Positions 33,257 to 42,598 of a stretch of 55,748 nt of DNA are shown here, piece after piece. Origin of the DNA: Bacteroidales bacterium UBA1189 (lineage in GTDB: Bacteria; Bacteroidota; Bacteroidia; Bacteroidales; Bacteroidaceae); assembly GCA_002309805.1 (NCBI GenBank), contig DBYJ01000009.1, forward strand, positions 1 through 55,748, read 5' to 3'. A program made the translations under genes and the position numbers. Each line of letters starts with the position of its first letter. Position 1 is the stretch's first letter. Under the pieces are notes generated by a model, which did no database searches, was not told where the DNA came from, and saw only the letters and a list, made by a program, of their open reading frames with translations.

Positions 33257-34456
33257 ATGGACAAGGTGGTTGTATTAAAAAGAGGAAAGGAGGAGTCGCT
33301 GCGGCGATTCCATCCGTGGGTGTTCAGCGGAGCCATTCACCACATTGAGGGTCAGCCCGACGAAGGCGACGTGGTCCGTGTGGTGTCATCCGAAGGCGAT
33401 TTCCTTGGCTGGGGGCATGTGCAGATTGGCAGCATCGCCGTTCGCATCCTTACGTTCCACGAGGACGAGCCCATCGATGCCGCCTTCTGGCGCCGTCGTC
33501 TGAGCGTCGCCTACGATGTCCGCCGCAGCATTGGCCTTGCCGGAAGTGCGCAGACCGACAGCTATCGCCTCGTCCATGGTGAGGGTGACGACCTCCCGGG
33601 GCTTGTCATTGACATCTATGGCCGCACGGCCGTCATGCAGGCTCATTCCGTGGGCATGCATGTCAGCCGACGTGCCATTGCCGAGGCGCTGGCGGAGGTG
33701 ATGAGCGGCACGGTGGAGAACATCTATTATAAGTCGGAAACCACGTTGCCCTACAAAGCCGGGCTGCACGACGAGAACGGCTACCTACTCGGCGGGGCTG
33801 CCGATGACGTTGCCCTCGAGAACGGCCTCCGCTTCCATGTCGATTGGATGGGCGGCCAGAAGACGGGCTTCTTTGTGGATCAGCGCGACAACCGCGCCTT
33901 GCTGGAGACCTACGCCCACGGACGCCGCGTGCTCAACATGTTCTGCTACACGGGCGGATTCTCGTTCTACGCCATGCGGGGTGGGGCGGCGCTCGTCCAC
34001 TCTGTCGACAGCAGTGCTCGCGCCATCGACATCACCCGTTCCAACGTGGTGCTGAATTTCCCTGACGACCCGCGCCACGAAGCCTTTGCCAAGGATGCCT
34101 TCCGGTTCCTCGACACCATGCCAGGCTGCGACGATGCCGAGGGCTACGACCTCATCGTTCTCGACCCTCCCGCCTTTGCCAAGCACCGCGATGCCCTCCA
34201 CAATGCCTTGCAGGGCTATCGCCGTCTTAATGCCAAGGCTTTCCAGAAAATCCGTCATGGGGGAATCCTCTTCACATTCAGCTGTTCGCAGGCCGTCAAT
34301 AAAGATCAGTTCCGCACGGCCGTCTTCACCGCCGCTGCCCAGTCGGGCCGCAGCGTGCGCATCCTCCATCAGCTCCATCAGCCTGCCGACCACCCCGTCA
34401 GCATCTACCACCCCGAGGGCGAATACCTGAAGGGACTGGTGCTCTATGTGGAGTAA
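33257..34456 (+). CDS. rlmI: 23S rRNA m5C methyltransferase RlmI-like
   Basis: The 399-residue protein has an N-terminal PUA domain (VVVLKRGKEESLRRFHPWVFSGAI...), a central EEHUB-like region, and a Rossmann methyltransferase domain with NMFCYTGGFSFYA (SAM site), VDSSARAID and LDPPAFAK, the catalytic Pro-Pro motif. C-terminal FTFSCSQAV supplies the cysteine that attacks cytosine C6. E. coli RlmI methylates C1962 of 23S rRNA; the exact site here is inferred. Length is standard. Confidence 0.9.
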   Translation: MDKVVVLKRGKEESLRRFHPWVFSGAIHHIEGQPDEGDVVRVVSSEGDFLGWGHVQIGSIAVRILTFHEDEPIDAAFWRRRLSVAYDVRRSIGLAGSAQTDSYRLVHGEGDDLPGLVIDIYGRTAVMQAHSVGMHVSRRAIAEALAEVMSGTVENIYYKSETTLPYKAGLHDENGYLLGGAADDVALENGLRFHVDWMGGQKTGFFVDQRDNRALLETYAHGRRVLNMFCYTGGFSFYAMRGGAALVHSVDSSARAIDITRSNVVLNFPDDPRHEAFAKDAFRFLDTMPGCDDAEGYDLIVLDPPAFAKHRDALHNALQGYRRLNAKAFQKIRHGGILFTFSCSQAVNKDQFRTAVFTAAAQSGRSVRILHQLHQPADHPVSIYHPEGEYLKGLVLYVE

Positions 34457-34465
34457 GCGATTATC

Positions 34466-35389
34466 TTACTTTGTCTTCTGAAAGAGTCTGGCGGCCAGGG
34501 CGCCGCTGATGTTATGCCACACGCTGAAGATGGCGCTGGGGATGGCGGCTTGCGGCAAAGCAGAGAAATGGAGTACCGCCAACGAGGATGCAAGGCCGCT
34601 GTTCTGCATGCCCACTTCGATGCTGACAGCCACGCACTTGGGCTTCGGAAGGTGAAGAAGACGGCCCAGCAGGTATCCGATGGCGAGGCCCAGCAGATTG
34701 TGCGCCATCACAGCCAGAACAACTACCAGCCCGCCGACGAGAAGACGGTCGGCATTATGCGAAACGACGATGCCCACGACCATGGCGATGGCTATCGTTG
34801 AAAGGGCTGGCAGGAAGGGTTGAGCGATTTCGGTGGCGCAGTGAAGGAACCGTTGGCACAAGAGTCCGGCCACGATGGGGGCGATGACGACATACAGTAT
34901 GCTCAGCAACATGCCTACGGTATCGACATCAACCATTGTCCCTGCCAGCAACCAAACTAACAGGGGTGTCAGCAAGGGGGCCAACAAGGTGGATGTAGCC
35001 GTCATGCCTACCGACAGCGCCAAGTCGCCGCCTGCAAGATAGGTGATGACATTCGACGCCGTGCCTCCCGGGCAACAGCCAACGAGGATGAGGCCGATCG
35101 CTAACTCCTTCGGCAGGTGAAAGAGCCACGACAATCCCAAGGCGAGCAGCGGCATAACCGTGAACTGTGCCAGACACCCGATGAAAATATCCTTCGGCCG
35201 ACGTAAGACCACGCGGAAATCGCGTGGAGAAAGTGTCAATCCCATTCCAAACATGATGATGCCTAAGAGTGGATTGATTGTCCGTGTTTTCATCCATAAG
35301 AACGATGCAGGGAAGAACAACGCCAATGCGGCCACCGCCAGCACCCATATTCCCATCCAGCGGGCTATGAAATCGCAAATCTTTTTCAT
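34466..35389 (-). CDS. bile acid:sodium symporter family (BASS) transporter
   Basis: The 307-residue protein has about nine to ten membrane helices. BASS motifs include GIIMFGMGLTLSPRDF, VGCCPGGTASNVITYLAGGD (the sodium-site loop) and EVGMQNSGLASSLA (the second sodium/substrate motif). Family members carry organic anions such as bile acids or pantoate with sodium. It lies 31 bp after hisIE at the end of the histidine operon, so its expression may follow the histidine attenuator. A histidine-related substrate cannot be claimed. Confidence 0.88.
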   Translation of the reverse strand: MKKICDFIARWMGIWVLAVAALALFFPASFLWMKTRTINPLLGIIMFGMGLTLSPRDFRVVLRRPKDIFIGCLAQFTVMPLLALGLSWLFHLPKELAIGLILVGCCPGGTASNVITYLAGGDLALSVGMTATSTLLAPLLTPLLVWLLAGTMVDVDTVGMLLSILYVVIAPIVAGLLCQRFLHCATEIAQPFLPALSTIAIAMVVGIVVSHNADRLLVGGLVVVLAVMAHNLLGLAIGYLLGRLLHLPKPKCVAVSIEVGMQNSGLASSLAVLHFSALPQAAIPSAIFSVWHNISGALAARLFQKTK

Positions 35390-35420
35390 TTGCTTAAGGT
35401 ATAAAGCAAAGAACTACATG

Positions 35421-36023
35421 CTATTTCTTATGACGAGAGAGAAGCTCCGTCTGGAGGTCGGCGAGGGTGACGCCCACCTGCTCATTGAGGACGAGAAGGT
35501 GATAGAGGAGGTCGGAAGCCTCTTCAATGTACCTGGCACGATTGCCGGTGGTAGCCTCAATAATGGTTTCGACGGTTTCTTCGCCTACCTTCTGGGCCAT
35601 GCGGTTGAGGCCCTTTTCGAAGAGATAGGTGGTGTAGCTGCCGAGGGGCATCTTCTTGTGGCGGTCCTGCACACAGCGTTCCAGTTCGTAGAGAAATCCC
35701 TCAGCCTCAGGCGTATCCCAGCAGGCAGTGGTGCCGCGATGACAGGTGGGGCCGTCGGGCACAGCCTTGATGAGGAGGGTGTCGGCATCGCAGTCGGCGT
35801 ACATCTCAACGACGTGGAGGTAGTTGCTGGAGGTCTCGCCCTTTGTCCAAAGGGTTTGGCGACTGCGGCTGTAGAAGGTAACGAGGCTGGTTTCCTGAGT
35901 TTTTTGGAAGGCTTCAGCATTCATGTAGCCGAGCATGAGGACACGCAGCGTGGCTGCATCCTGAATGATGACGGGCAGCAGGCCGTCGGGGTTCTTGGAG
36001 AGGTTGAAATCTTGGAAGGTCAT
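35421..36023 (-). CDS. hisIE: bifunctional PR-AMP cyclohydrolase / PR-ATP pyrophosphatase
   Basis: The 200-residue protein has two parts. HisI covers about 1-110, with SRQTLWTKGETSSNYL, the metal site DCDADTLLIKA and GPTCHRG. HisE covers about 115-200, with LGSYTTYLFEKGLNRMAQKVGEE and an EASDLLYHLLVLN helix with acidic metal ligands. It performs the second and third steps of histidine synthesis. It lies 25 bp after hisF. Confidence 0.96.
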   Translation of the reverse strand: MTFQDFNLSKNPDGLLPVIIQDAATLRVLMLGYMNAEAFQKTQETSLVTFYSRSRQTLWTKGETSSNYLHVVEMYADCDADTLLIKAVPDGPTCHRGTTACWDTPEAEGFLYELERCVQDRHKKMPLGSYTTYLFEKGLNRMAQKVGEETVETIIEATTGNRARYIEEASDLLYHLLVLNEQVGVTLADLQTELLSRHKK

Positions 36024-36048
36024 GGGAATTTATGGGAATATGGGGGGA

Positions 36049-36807
36049 TTAGATTCTGACAGGGATGTGACGGTTGTGGAGTTCTTGCTTGAGAGAGGGA
36101 ATGGTGAGAACACCGTCGTGGAAGAGGCTGGCGATAAGGGCGGCATCGGCACGGCCCAGCGTGAGGACGTCGGCAATGTGGTCGATGCTGCCTGCGCCTC
36201 CAGAGGCGATGATGGGGATGGAAAGGCCGTCGGACAAGGCGGCGTATGTGTCGCAGGGATAGCCGGCGAGGGTGCCGTCGTGGTCCATGGAGGTGAAGAG
36301 GATTTCTCCTGCACCGCGTTCCTGGGCTTCGTGAGCCCAGGAGAAAAGCTCCACGTCAGTGAGCCGCCGTCCGCCATGGGTGGTGCAACGCCAGGTGCCA
36401 TCGTCGGTCGTCTTGGCATCGATGGCGACGACCACGAACTGGCTGCCGAAGCGCTCGGCCAACTCGCTAATGAAAGCAGGGCGGGCGAGGGCGGCGCTGT
36501 TGATGCTGACTTTATCGGCACCGGCAGACAGCAGACGTTCGGCGTCGTCCATGGTGCTGATGCCGCCGCCGACGGTGAAGGGGATGTTGATGGCACGGGC
36601 AATGCGCTCGACGAGTTGGGTGAAGGTGTGGCGTCCTTCATGGGTGGCACTGATGTCGAGATAGACAAGTTCGTCGGCGCCTTCGGCGGCATAGCGGCTG
36701 CCAAGTTCGACGGCATCGCCCACGTCGCGCAGTCCGACGAAGTGAACGCCTTTGACGGTGCGGCCGTCCTTGACGTCGAGGCAGGGGATGATTCGTTTGG
36801 AAAGCAT
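36049..36807 (-). CDS. hisF: imidazole glycerol phosphate synthase cyclase subunit
   Basis: The 252-residue TIM barrel begins MLSKRIIPCLDVKDGRTVKGV, with catalytic Asp11, and has VGGGISTMDDAERLL, GADKVSINSAAL, AIDAKTTDDGTW (second catalytic Asp region) and IASGGAGSIDH phosphate loops. With HisH it makes IGP and AICAR. It lies 12 bp after hisA. Confidence 0.97.
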   Translation of the reverse strand: MLSKRIIPCLDVKDGRTVKGVHFVGLRDVGDAVELGSRYAAEGADELVYLDISATHEGRHTFTQLVERIARAINIPFTVGGGISTMDDAERLLSAGADKVSINSAALARPAFISELAERFGSQFVVVAIDAKTTDDGTWRCTTHGGRRLTDVELFSWAHEAQERGAGEILFTSMDHDGTLAGYPCDTYAALSDGLSIPIIASGGAGSIDHIADVLTLGRADAALIASLFHDGVLTIPSLKQELHNRHIPVRI

Positions 36808-36819
36808 TATTCTTAACTC

Positions 36820-37551
36820 TTAATTCTTAACTTTTAGCTCCGACGAAATCTCGTCAAGGGTGATGCGGGATTCGTAAAGAGCCTTGCCGACGATGACTCG
36901 GGGCAGGCCGAGAACGTCAAGGCGACGGATGTCGTCCATGCTGCTGATGCCTCCGCTGACGGTAAAAGTCACTGTCGGGTAGGCTGCTTGCAAGCGTGTG
37001 TAAAGGTCGAAAGAAGGGCCATTGAGCATTCCGTCGCGACTAATGTCGGTGCAGATGACTTCAGAAAGTCCATAGGGAAGGAAATCATCGATAAGGGCAT
37101 CAACGGTTTGGGCAGAGTCCTCCAACCAACCGCTGACAGCTACGCATCCCTCCCTTACATCAGCTCCGAGAATAATTCGCTTGCCACCAAACTCCTCTAA
37201 CCATGCACAGAAATCATCGGGCTGACGAACAGCAATGCTGCCGCAAATGGCATGACCTGCACCGGCTGAAAAGACGCTGCTCAATGCCTCGCGGTCTTTG
37301 ATGCCTCCACCCCATTCAATATCGAGGTCGGTGGCAGAGGCAATGGCTTCCAGCACATGGAGGTTGCAGGGGTGGGCAGCCTTTGCTCCGTCGAGGTCGA
37401 CAAGGTGCAGACGACGGACACCTGCATCGGCAAATCGGCGCGCCATGTCAAGCGGTGAAGCATCGTAGGTGCGCTGACGATCATAGTCGCCTTGCGAGAG
37501 GCGGACACAGTGGCCGTCAATGAGGTCTATGGCAGGGATGATTTCAATCAT
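36820..37551 (-). CDS. hisA: ProFAR isomerase
   Basis: From ATG 37549-37551 the protein is 243 residues and starts MIEIIPAIDLIDGHCVRLSQGDY with catalytic Asp9. Other motifs are HLVDLDGAK, IEWGGGIKD, CTDISRDGMLNGPS and SGGISSMDDIRRL. The longer upstream frame overlaps hisH and is not used. It catalyses the Amadori step of histidine synthesis. It starts 4 bp after the hisH stop. Confidence 0.97.
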   Translation of the reverse strand: MIEIIPAIDLIDGHCVRLSQGDYDRQRTYDASPLDMARRFADAGVRRLHLVDLDGAKAAHPCNLHVLEAIASATDLDIEWGGGIKDREALSSVFSAGAGHAICGSIAVRQPDDFCAWLEEFGGKRIILGADVREGCVAVSGWLEDSAQTVDALIDDFLPYGLSEVICTDISRDGMLNGPSFDLYTRLQAAYPTVTFTVSGGISSMDDIRRLDVLGLPRVIVGKALYESRITLDEISSELKVKN

Positions 37552-37555
37552 GGGA

Positions 37556-38134
37556 TTAAAGGGAAAGGAAGTTGCGAAGGATTTGTTCACCCACAGGGCC
37601 GCTTTTCTCAGGGTGGAACTGTGTGCCGAAGAAGTTATCTTTCTGAAGTGCTCCGCTAAACGGAACGCCGTACTCTGTTTGGGCAATGGTGCAGTCGCAG
37701 AGCTCAGGGTAATAGGAGTGAACGTAATAGACGTAACTCCCTTCGTCGATGCCGCTGAAGAGTGGGCTGCGCAGGCTTGTTATTGTGTTCCAGCCCATAT
37801 GAGGGACTTTCAATGACTGGAAACGGACGATGCGGGTAGGGAAGATACCCAGACACGTGGTGTCGCCCTCTTCTGATGATAGGCACATCAACTGCGTACC
37901 GATGCAAATACCGAGAACGGGTTGTGTGAGGGTGGGGATGAGCGTGTCGAGACGACGGGTGCGCAGTTCGTTCATGGCCGTCCCTGCTTCGCCCACGCCG
38001 GGGAGCAGGACGTGTGAGGCATGGCGGATGGTGTCGGCGTCGGCTGTGAGCACGCAGTCGGCAGCACCGATGCGGTTCAGTGCATTAATAACAGAGCGGA
38101 TGTTCCCCGTGTTATAATCGATGATGGCAATCAT
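37556..38134 (-). CDS. hisH: imidazole glycerol phosphate synthase glutaminase subunit
   Basis: From ATG 38132-38134 the protein is 192 residues: MIAIIDYNTGNIRSV. It has the glutaminase nucleophile Cys77 in LGICIGTQLM and the His-Glu pair in GTQFHPEKSG. It supplies ammonia to HisF. It starts 4 bp after the hisB stop. Confidence 0.97.
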   Translation of the reverse strand: MIAIIDYNTGNIRSVINALNRIGAADCVLTADADTIRHASHVLLPGVGEAGTAMNELRTRRLDTLIPTLTQPVLGICIGTQLMCLSSEEGDTTCLGIFPTRIVRFQSLKVPHMGWNTITSLRSPLFSGIDEGSYVYYVHSYYPELCDCTIAQTEYGVPFSGALQKDNFFGTQFHPEKSGPVGEQILRNFLSL

Positions 38135-38138
38135 TGTG

Positions 38139-39197
38139 TCAGAGTAGGCCTTTGGAAGAGGGGAGTTCGTAGTTAAAGGGTTGGCGGTAGATAGCTGCAC
38201 GAAGGGCACGGGCAAACGCCTTGAAGACCGCCTCGGCCAGATGATGGTTGTTTTCGCCGCGGGCTTTGATGTGGAGGTTGCATTGCATGGCAGCGCAGAG
38301 GCTTTGGAAGAAGTGGCGGAACATTTCGGTGGGGGTGTCGCCCACATATTCACGGGTGAAGGTGACGTCCCAACTGAAGTCGATTCGCCCTCCGAAGTCG
38401 AGAAGCACCACTGCATCGCATTCGTCCATGGGTAATGCGAAACCGTAACGCTCGATGCCACGTTTGTCGCCCAGCGCTTGCAGCAGAGCTGTGCCCAGGC
38501 AGATGGCTACATCCTCCATGGTGTGGTGCTCGTCTACCTCTAAATCGCCATGCGCACTGATGCTGAGGCTGATACCTCCATGATGGGCAATCTGGTCGAG
38601 CATGTGGTCGAAGAACTTCAGCCCTGTGTCGATGGCTGATGGCGTAGCATTATCGAGGTCAACGGAAACGGTGATTTGCGTCTCGCGGGTATTACGGGTA
38701 ACTGTAGCCGTGCGGCACGAACGGCGCAGTTGTTCTGTAATTTCTGCCCAATTATTCTGGAAAAGGATACCCTGTGCACCGAGGTTGCGGGCCAGTTCCA
38801 TGTCTGTCTCTCGGTCGCCGATGACGTAGCTGGCCTTGAGGTCATAATCCCCCGTAAGGTATTTGCCGAACATGCCAGTCTGGGGCTTTCGGGTTGGAGC
38901 ATTGTCCTCGGGAAATGAGGTGTCGATGAGAATGTCATCAAAGACAATACCTTCGCTACGAAGCGTACGCAGCATGAGGTCCTGCAGCGGCTGATACTCC
39001 TCCATGGGGAATGACTCGGTGCCGAGGCCATCTTGATTCGATGCCACGACTAACTCAAAGCCGAGCGTCGAGAGCACCTTCAGCGCGCTGATGGCACCGG
39101 GGACAAAATCGAATTTGTCAAGGGAGTCTATCTGATAATCCACAGGAGGCTCAACGAGGATGGTACCGTCGCGGTCGATAAAGAGGGCTTTTTTCAT
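38139..39197 (-). CDS. hisB: bifunctional histidinol-phosphatase / IGP dehydratase
   Basis: From ATG 39195-39197 the protein is 352 residues. The N-terminal HAD phosphatase has FIDRDGTILVEPP (Asp8, Asp10) and a GDRETDMELARNLGA motif. The C-terminal IGP dehydratase has FFDHMLDQIAHHGG, DLEVDEHHTMEDVAICLG and a second His/Glu manganese site in ENNHHLAEAVFKAFARALR. It carries two steps of the pathway and explains why no separate hisN is present. It lies 28 bp after hisC. Confidence 0.97.
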   Translation of the reverse strand: MKKALFIDRDGTILVEPPVDYQIDSLDKFDFVPGAISALKVLSTLGFELVVASNQDGLGTESFPMEEYQPLQDLMLRTLRSEGIVFDDILIDTSFPEDNAPTRKPQTGMFGKYLTGDYDLKASYVIGDRETDMELARNLGAQGILFQNNWAEITEQLRRSCRTATVTRNTRETQITVSVDLDNATPSAIDTGLKFFDHMLDQIAHHGGISLSISAHGDLEVDEHHTMEDVAICLGTALLQALGDKRGIERYGFALPMDECDAVVLLDFGGRIDFSWDVTFTREYVGDTPTEMFRHFFQSLCAAMQCNLHIKARGENNHHLAEAVFKAFARALRAAIYRQPFNYELPSSKGLL

Positions 39198-39225
39198 ATA
39201 CTTTTTGACAGTTAACAATTTATTA

Positions 39226-40254
39226 TTAGGAAAAAGCGGAGACAATGGAAAGCATATTGTCGTTTTCAGCGGGGGTGCCGATGGTGATTCGCAGGCAATC
39301 CTCACATCCCTTGACACGGGAACGGTTGCGGACGATGACACCTCCCTCGATGAGCCGGTTGTAAAGTCTGTCGGCATCTGTCACCTTCACCAACAGGAAG
39401 TTGGCGTCGGAAGGATAGACTTTGAGCACGCAGGGAAGGGGGGCGAGTGCTTTCGCTACACGCGTGCGTTCCTTTTTTATAATGTCAACTTCCGAGCAGA
39501 CATCCCTGGCAAGCAACCTTTCGGCATGTTCCATAGCGGAAAGGTTGATGTTGTAGGGATATTTGACGTTTGAAAACAACTGTATTATTTCCTTTGCCGC
39601 AAAGGCGAGGCCAAGACGCAGCCCTGCCATACCGTATGCCTTGGAGAGAGTTTGGAGGACAATCAGATTCGTATGTTTGTCCAAAAGGGTGAGCAGAGTG
39701 GGCTGTTCAGCAAAGTCGATATAGGCTTCATCGACAATAACCATGCCATCGAAACGATTCAAGAGTTCTTCCATCTGTACCAAGGGGAAGCAGTTTCCCG
39801 TAGGATTGTTGGGTGAGCAGAGGAAGAGCAGTTTGCTGTGTTCGTCGGCTTGGGCCAATAGGATGTCAACGGGTAAGGAGAAGTCAGAATTCAGTTGCAC
39901 CTCCCGCAATTGGATGTCGTTGATATCAGCTGCCACACGATACATGCCGTAACTGGGACGGATGGCAATAGCATTGTCCACCCCAGGAATGCAGAAGATT
40001 CGAAAGCAGAGGTCTATGGCTTCGTCGCTGCCGTTGCCTATGAATATGCACTCATGGGCAATGCCCTTAATGACTGAGATGCGTGCCTTGAGCGCCTTCT
40101 GACGGGGGTCGGGATAGCGGTTGTAGCCATTGTTGAAGGGATTCTCGTTGGCGTCGAGGAAAATGCCGATGTCCCCCTTGTATTCATCGCGGGCGGTGGA
40201 ATAGGGGGCAAGCGAAGCAATGTTCGGTCGGACGAGGGAAAGAATATCTTTCAT
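39226..40254 (-). CDS. hisC: histidinol-phosphate aminotransferase
   Basis: The 342-residue fold-type I PLP enzyme has FLDANENPFNN, FIGNGSDEAIDLCFRIFC, LCSPNNPTGNC, DEAYIDFAEQPT and LQTLSKAYGMAGLRLG with the PLP lysine in SKA. C-terminal RNRSRVKGCEDCLRITIGTPAENDNML is the conserved substrate-binding end. It lies 15 bp after hisD. Confidence 0.97.
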   Translation of the reverse strand: MKDILSLVRPNIASLAPYSTARDEYKGDIGIFLDANENPFNNGYNRYPDPRQKALKARISVIKGIAHECIFIGNGSDEAIDLCFRIFCIPGVDNAIAIRPSYGMYRVAADINDIQLREVQLNSDFSLPVDILLAQADEHSKLLFLCSPNNPTGNCFPLVQMEELLNRFDGMVIVDEAYIDFAEQPTLLTLLDKHTNLIVLQTLSKAYGMAGLRLGLAFAAKEIIQLFSNVKYPYNINLSAMEHAERLLARDVCSEVDIIKKERTRVAKALAPLPCVLKVYPSDANFLLVKVTDADRLYNRLIEGGVIVRNRSRVKGCEDCLRITIGTPAENDNMLSIVSAFS

Positions 40255-40269
40255 GGGGCAACTGTTCTT

Positions 40270-41568
40270 TTATCTTTTTACTCTTACTTTGACGGCATTG
40301 GCATGAGCATCAAGACCCTCGGCCTCGGCCATGCGGATGATGGTTTCGGAAAGACTTTCAAGCCCTTCTACAGATAATTCTTGATAGGTGATGGCGTGCA
40401 TGAAGCTGTCTACACCAATGCCGTTATAGGCTTTGGCATAGCCCATGGTGGGCAGCGTATGGTTCGTACCCGACGCATAGTCGCCGGCGCTTTCGGGGGA
40501 GTGATGTCCGATGAAAATGCTCCCAGCTGCGGTAATGCAATCGGCAATCTGCCATGGGTCACGGGTCTCGATGAGCAAGTGCTCAGAGGCATAGGCATTG
40601 GCGAAACGAACAAAGAGCTCAAGACGCTCAGCCTCGTTGGGTGCATCAAAAACAACGATGCGACTGTTAGAGAGAGCCTTGTCGGCTACGGTGACACGGG
40701 GCAGGAGGGCTAATTGACGTTCAAGCTCAACGTTGATGCTTTTTGCCATTTCCCTACTTGGGCAGACCACCATAGCTTGGCTGTCAGGACCATGCTCGGC
40801 TTGCGAGAGCATGTCGGCAGCAATGAAGGACGGCGAGGCAGTTTCATCGGCTAACACCATGATTTCCGAAGGGCCTGCAGGCATATCAATGGCTGTTCCC
40901 TCGGTACTTACCATTTGCTTGGCTTTGGTCACGTAGCGATTGCCAGGGCCGAAGATTTTGTTCACAGGGCGAATGCTCTCTGTTCCATAGGCCATTGCGC
41001 CAATAGCTTGAGCACCACCCAGTTTATAGACGTTTTCGATACCACACAAGCGGGCTGTCCAAAGAACGACAGGGTTCACCTCTCCTGCTTTGTTACAAGG
41101 GGTGCAAAGAATGATCTCGGGGCATCCGGCAAGACGAGCGGGGATAGCCAGCATTAGGATAGTAGAGAAAAGCGGGGCGCTGCCTCCTGGAATGTAGAGG
41201 CCAACACGGCTGATGGGGAGCCAACGCCGCTGACAGCTGACTCCAGGCATAGTCTCCACTTTGAACGACGAAGGAAGTTCCGCTTTATGGAATCGTTCAA
41301 TATTGCTTTTTGCCTGAATGATGGCCTCTTTTAATTCAACGGGCACCAGCATGGAAGCACGTTCAAATTCGGTCTCGGAAACGAGGAATTCATTGGGGCA
41401 GGCTCCATCGATTTCCTCTGTAATAGCGCGGAGGGCTTTGTCGCCGTCAGTCTTTACACGTTGGAGGATAGCGCGGACACGTGTCTCGATTATGCTGTCG
41501 TCAAACTCGGCTCGCTTGCAAAGCGCAGGCCAAGTAGCGGGGGAAGGATTGGTAAGGACGGAAACCAT
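40270..41568 (-). CDS. hisD: histidinol dehydrogenase
   Basis: The 432-residue protein has GLYIPGGSAPLFSTILMLAIPA, KIFGPGNRYVTKAK, DMPAGPSEIMVLAD, zinc-site SQAEHGPDSQA, and GHHSPESAGDYASGTNHTLPT with the catalytic His and Glu region. It oxidises histidinol to histidine in two NAD steps. It starts 1 bp after the hisG stop. Confidence 0.97.
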   Translation of the reverse strand: MVSVLTNPSPATWPALCKRAEFDDSIIETRVRAILQRVKTDGDKALRAITEEIDGACPNEFLVSETEFERASMLVPVELKEAIIQAKSNIERFHKAELPSSFKVETMPGVSCQRRWLPISRVGLYIPGGSAPLFSTILMLAIPARLAGCPEIILCTPCNKAGEVNPVVLWTARLCGIENVYKLGGAQAIGAMAYGTESIRPVNKIFGPGNRYVTKAKQMVSTEGTAIDMPAGPSEIMVLADETASPSFIAADMLSQAEHGPDSQAMVVCPSREMAKSINVELERQLALLPRVTVADKALSNSRIVVFDAPNEAERLELFVRFANAYASEHLLIETRDPWQIADCITAAGSIFIGHHSPESAGDYASGTNHTLPTMGYAKAYNGIGVDSFMHAITYQELSVEGLESLSETIIRMAEAEGLDAHANAVKVRVKR

Positions 41569-41569
41569 T

Positions 41570-42421
41570 TTACTCTATTACTTTATCTAACTGAAGAACG
41601 AGAATGCCTTCTGCGCCGAGGGCCTTGAGTTTTTCCACCTTTTCCCAAAGATCGATGTCCTTGACTACGGAGTGGAGCGAGCACCAGCCCTCAGCAGCAA
41701 GGGGCATAACCGTCGGACTGCGTAGGGCGGGGAGGATGCGGATAGCCTCGTCGATTTTGTCGGAGGGAAGATTCATCAGAATGTATTTCTTCCCGCGACT
41801 GTTGGAAACGGCATCAATGCGGAAGAGCATGGAGTCGAGGATGGATTTTTTCTCCTCCGTGAGATTCTTGCCGCCAATAAGCACAGCCTCTGACTCGAAA
41901 ACGCGTTCCACCTCAACTAAACCATTGGAGATGAGTGTTCCACCTGAAGAGACTATGTCGAATATGGCATCGGCAATACCCGCTGCAGGAGCTATTTCTA
42001 CTGAGCCTTTGATGACGCGGATGGAGGCATCGATGCCCTTCTCGGCAAAGAAGCGCTTCAGGACATTCGGATAGGAGGTGGCAATGGTTTTGCCGTTGAA
42101 CCATTCGATGGAGGTATATTCAACAGCTTTTGGTACAGCCAGCGAGATGCGGCAGCGTCCGAATCCAAGTTTTCGGACGATATTGACGTCGGCACCCGTC
42201 TCGGCAACTTCGTTGAGGCCGACGATGCCGATGTCTGACGAGCCGTCGGCAACTACCTCGGGGATGTCGTCGTCGCGCAGATAGAGTACCTCGAGGGGGT
42301 AGTTGGCAGCACGCCCCAGAAACTTCCGCTTCTGTTCGTCGATGGTGACGCCTGCGTCCTTTAGCAGTTCCACACTCTGTTCGTTCAATCGTCCTTTAGA
42401 CTGGATGGCAATTCGTATCAT
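41570..42421 (-). CDS. hisG: ATP phosphoribosyltransferase, long form
   Basis: The 283-residue length marks the long (HisG-L) form with its own regulatory ACT-like C-terminus (about 205-283). Motifs are IAIQSKGRLNEQSVELL, GSSDIGIVGLNEVAETGADV and the PRPP loop GSVEIAPAAGIADAIFDIVSSGGTL. It catalyses the first committed step and is usually feedback-inhibited by histidine. It is the first gene of the operon, behind the leader peptide and attenuator at 42453-42606. Confidence 0.97.
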   Translation of the reverse strand: MIRIAIQSKGRLNEQSVELLKDAGVTIDEQKRKFLGRAANYPLEVLYLRDDDIPEVVADGSSDIGIVGLNEVAETGADVNIVRKLGFGRCRISLAVPKAVEYTSIEWFNGKTIATSYPNVLKRFFAEKGIDASIRVIKGSVEIAPAAGIADAIFDIVSSGGTLISNGLVEVERVFESEAVLIGGKNLTEEKKSILDSMLFRIDAVSNSRGKKYILMNLPSDKIDEAIRILPALRSPTVMPLAAEGWCSLHSVVKDIDLWEKVEKLKALGAEGILVLQLDKVIE

Positions 42422-42452
42422 TATCTAAAACATTTATTTTTAATTCTAAATG

Positions 42453-42485
42453 AAAAAGGGCTTACCTGATGTGGTAAGTCCCTTT
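42453..42485 (-). terminator. his operon attenuator terminator
   Basis: On the minus strand AAAGGGACTTACC, a short loop and GGTAAGCCCTTT form a strong stem followed by a five-T tract, 32 bp before the hisG ATG. The 5' arm (ACTTACC) can also pair with GGTAAGT just after the leader peptide, the classical antiterminator choice. Confidence 0.85.
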
Positions 42486-42520
42486 CTATAGTTCACGTCT
42501 TTTTTCTGACCCATATACAG

Positions 42521-42529
42521 CACTTACCC
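42521..42529 (-). promoter_or_regulatory. antiterminator strand of the his attenuator
   Basis: The minus strand reads GGGTAAGTG directly after the leader stop codon. Its GGTAAGT is complementary to ACTTACC in the terminator's 5' arm, so pairing here would disrupt the terminator. When ribosomes finish the leader they would cover this strand and let the terminator form. Confidence 0.7.
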
Positions 42530-42531
42530 TA

Positions 42532-42579
42532 TCAGGCGATACGGTGATGGTAATGATGGATATGGTGCAGAAAACGCAT
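42532..42579 (-). CDS. hisL: histidine operon leader peptide
   Basis: A 15-codon frame, ATG at 42577-42579 and TGA at 42532-42534, encodes MRFLHHIHHYHHRIA. Six of 15 residues are histidine (5, 6, 8, 9, 11, 12) in three HH pairs. It lies between a Bacteroidetes promoter and the attenuator hairpin in front of hisG. A ribosome stalled at the His codons would leave the downstream strand free to pair with the terminator arm. The sequence differs from the enterobacterial HisL run of seven His. Composition and position make chance very unlikely. Confidence 0.88.
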   Translation of the reverse strand: MRFLHHIHHYHHRIA

Positions 42580-42598
42580 TTCTCTTCTATTTCGGCTG

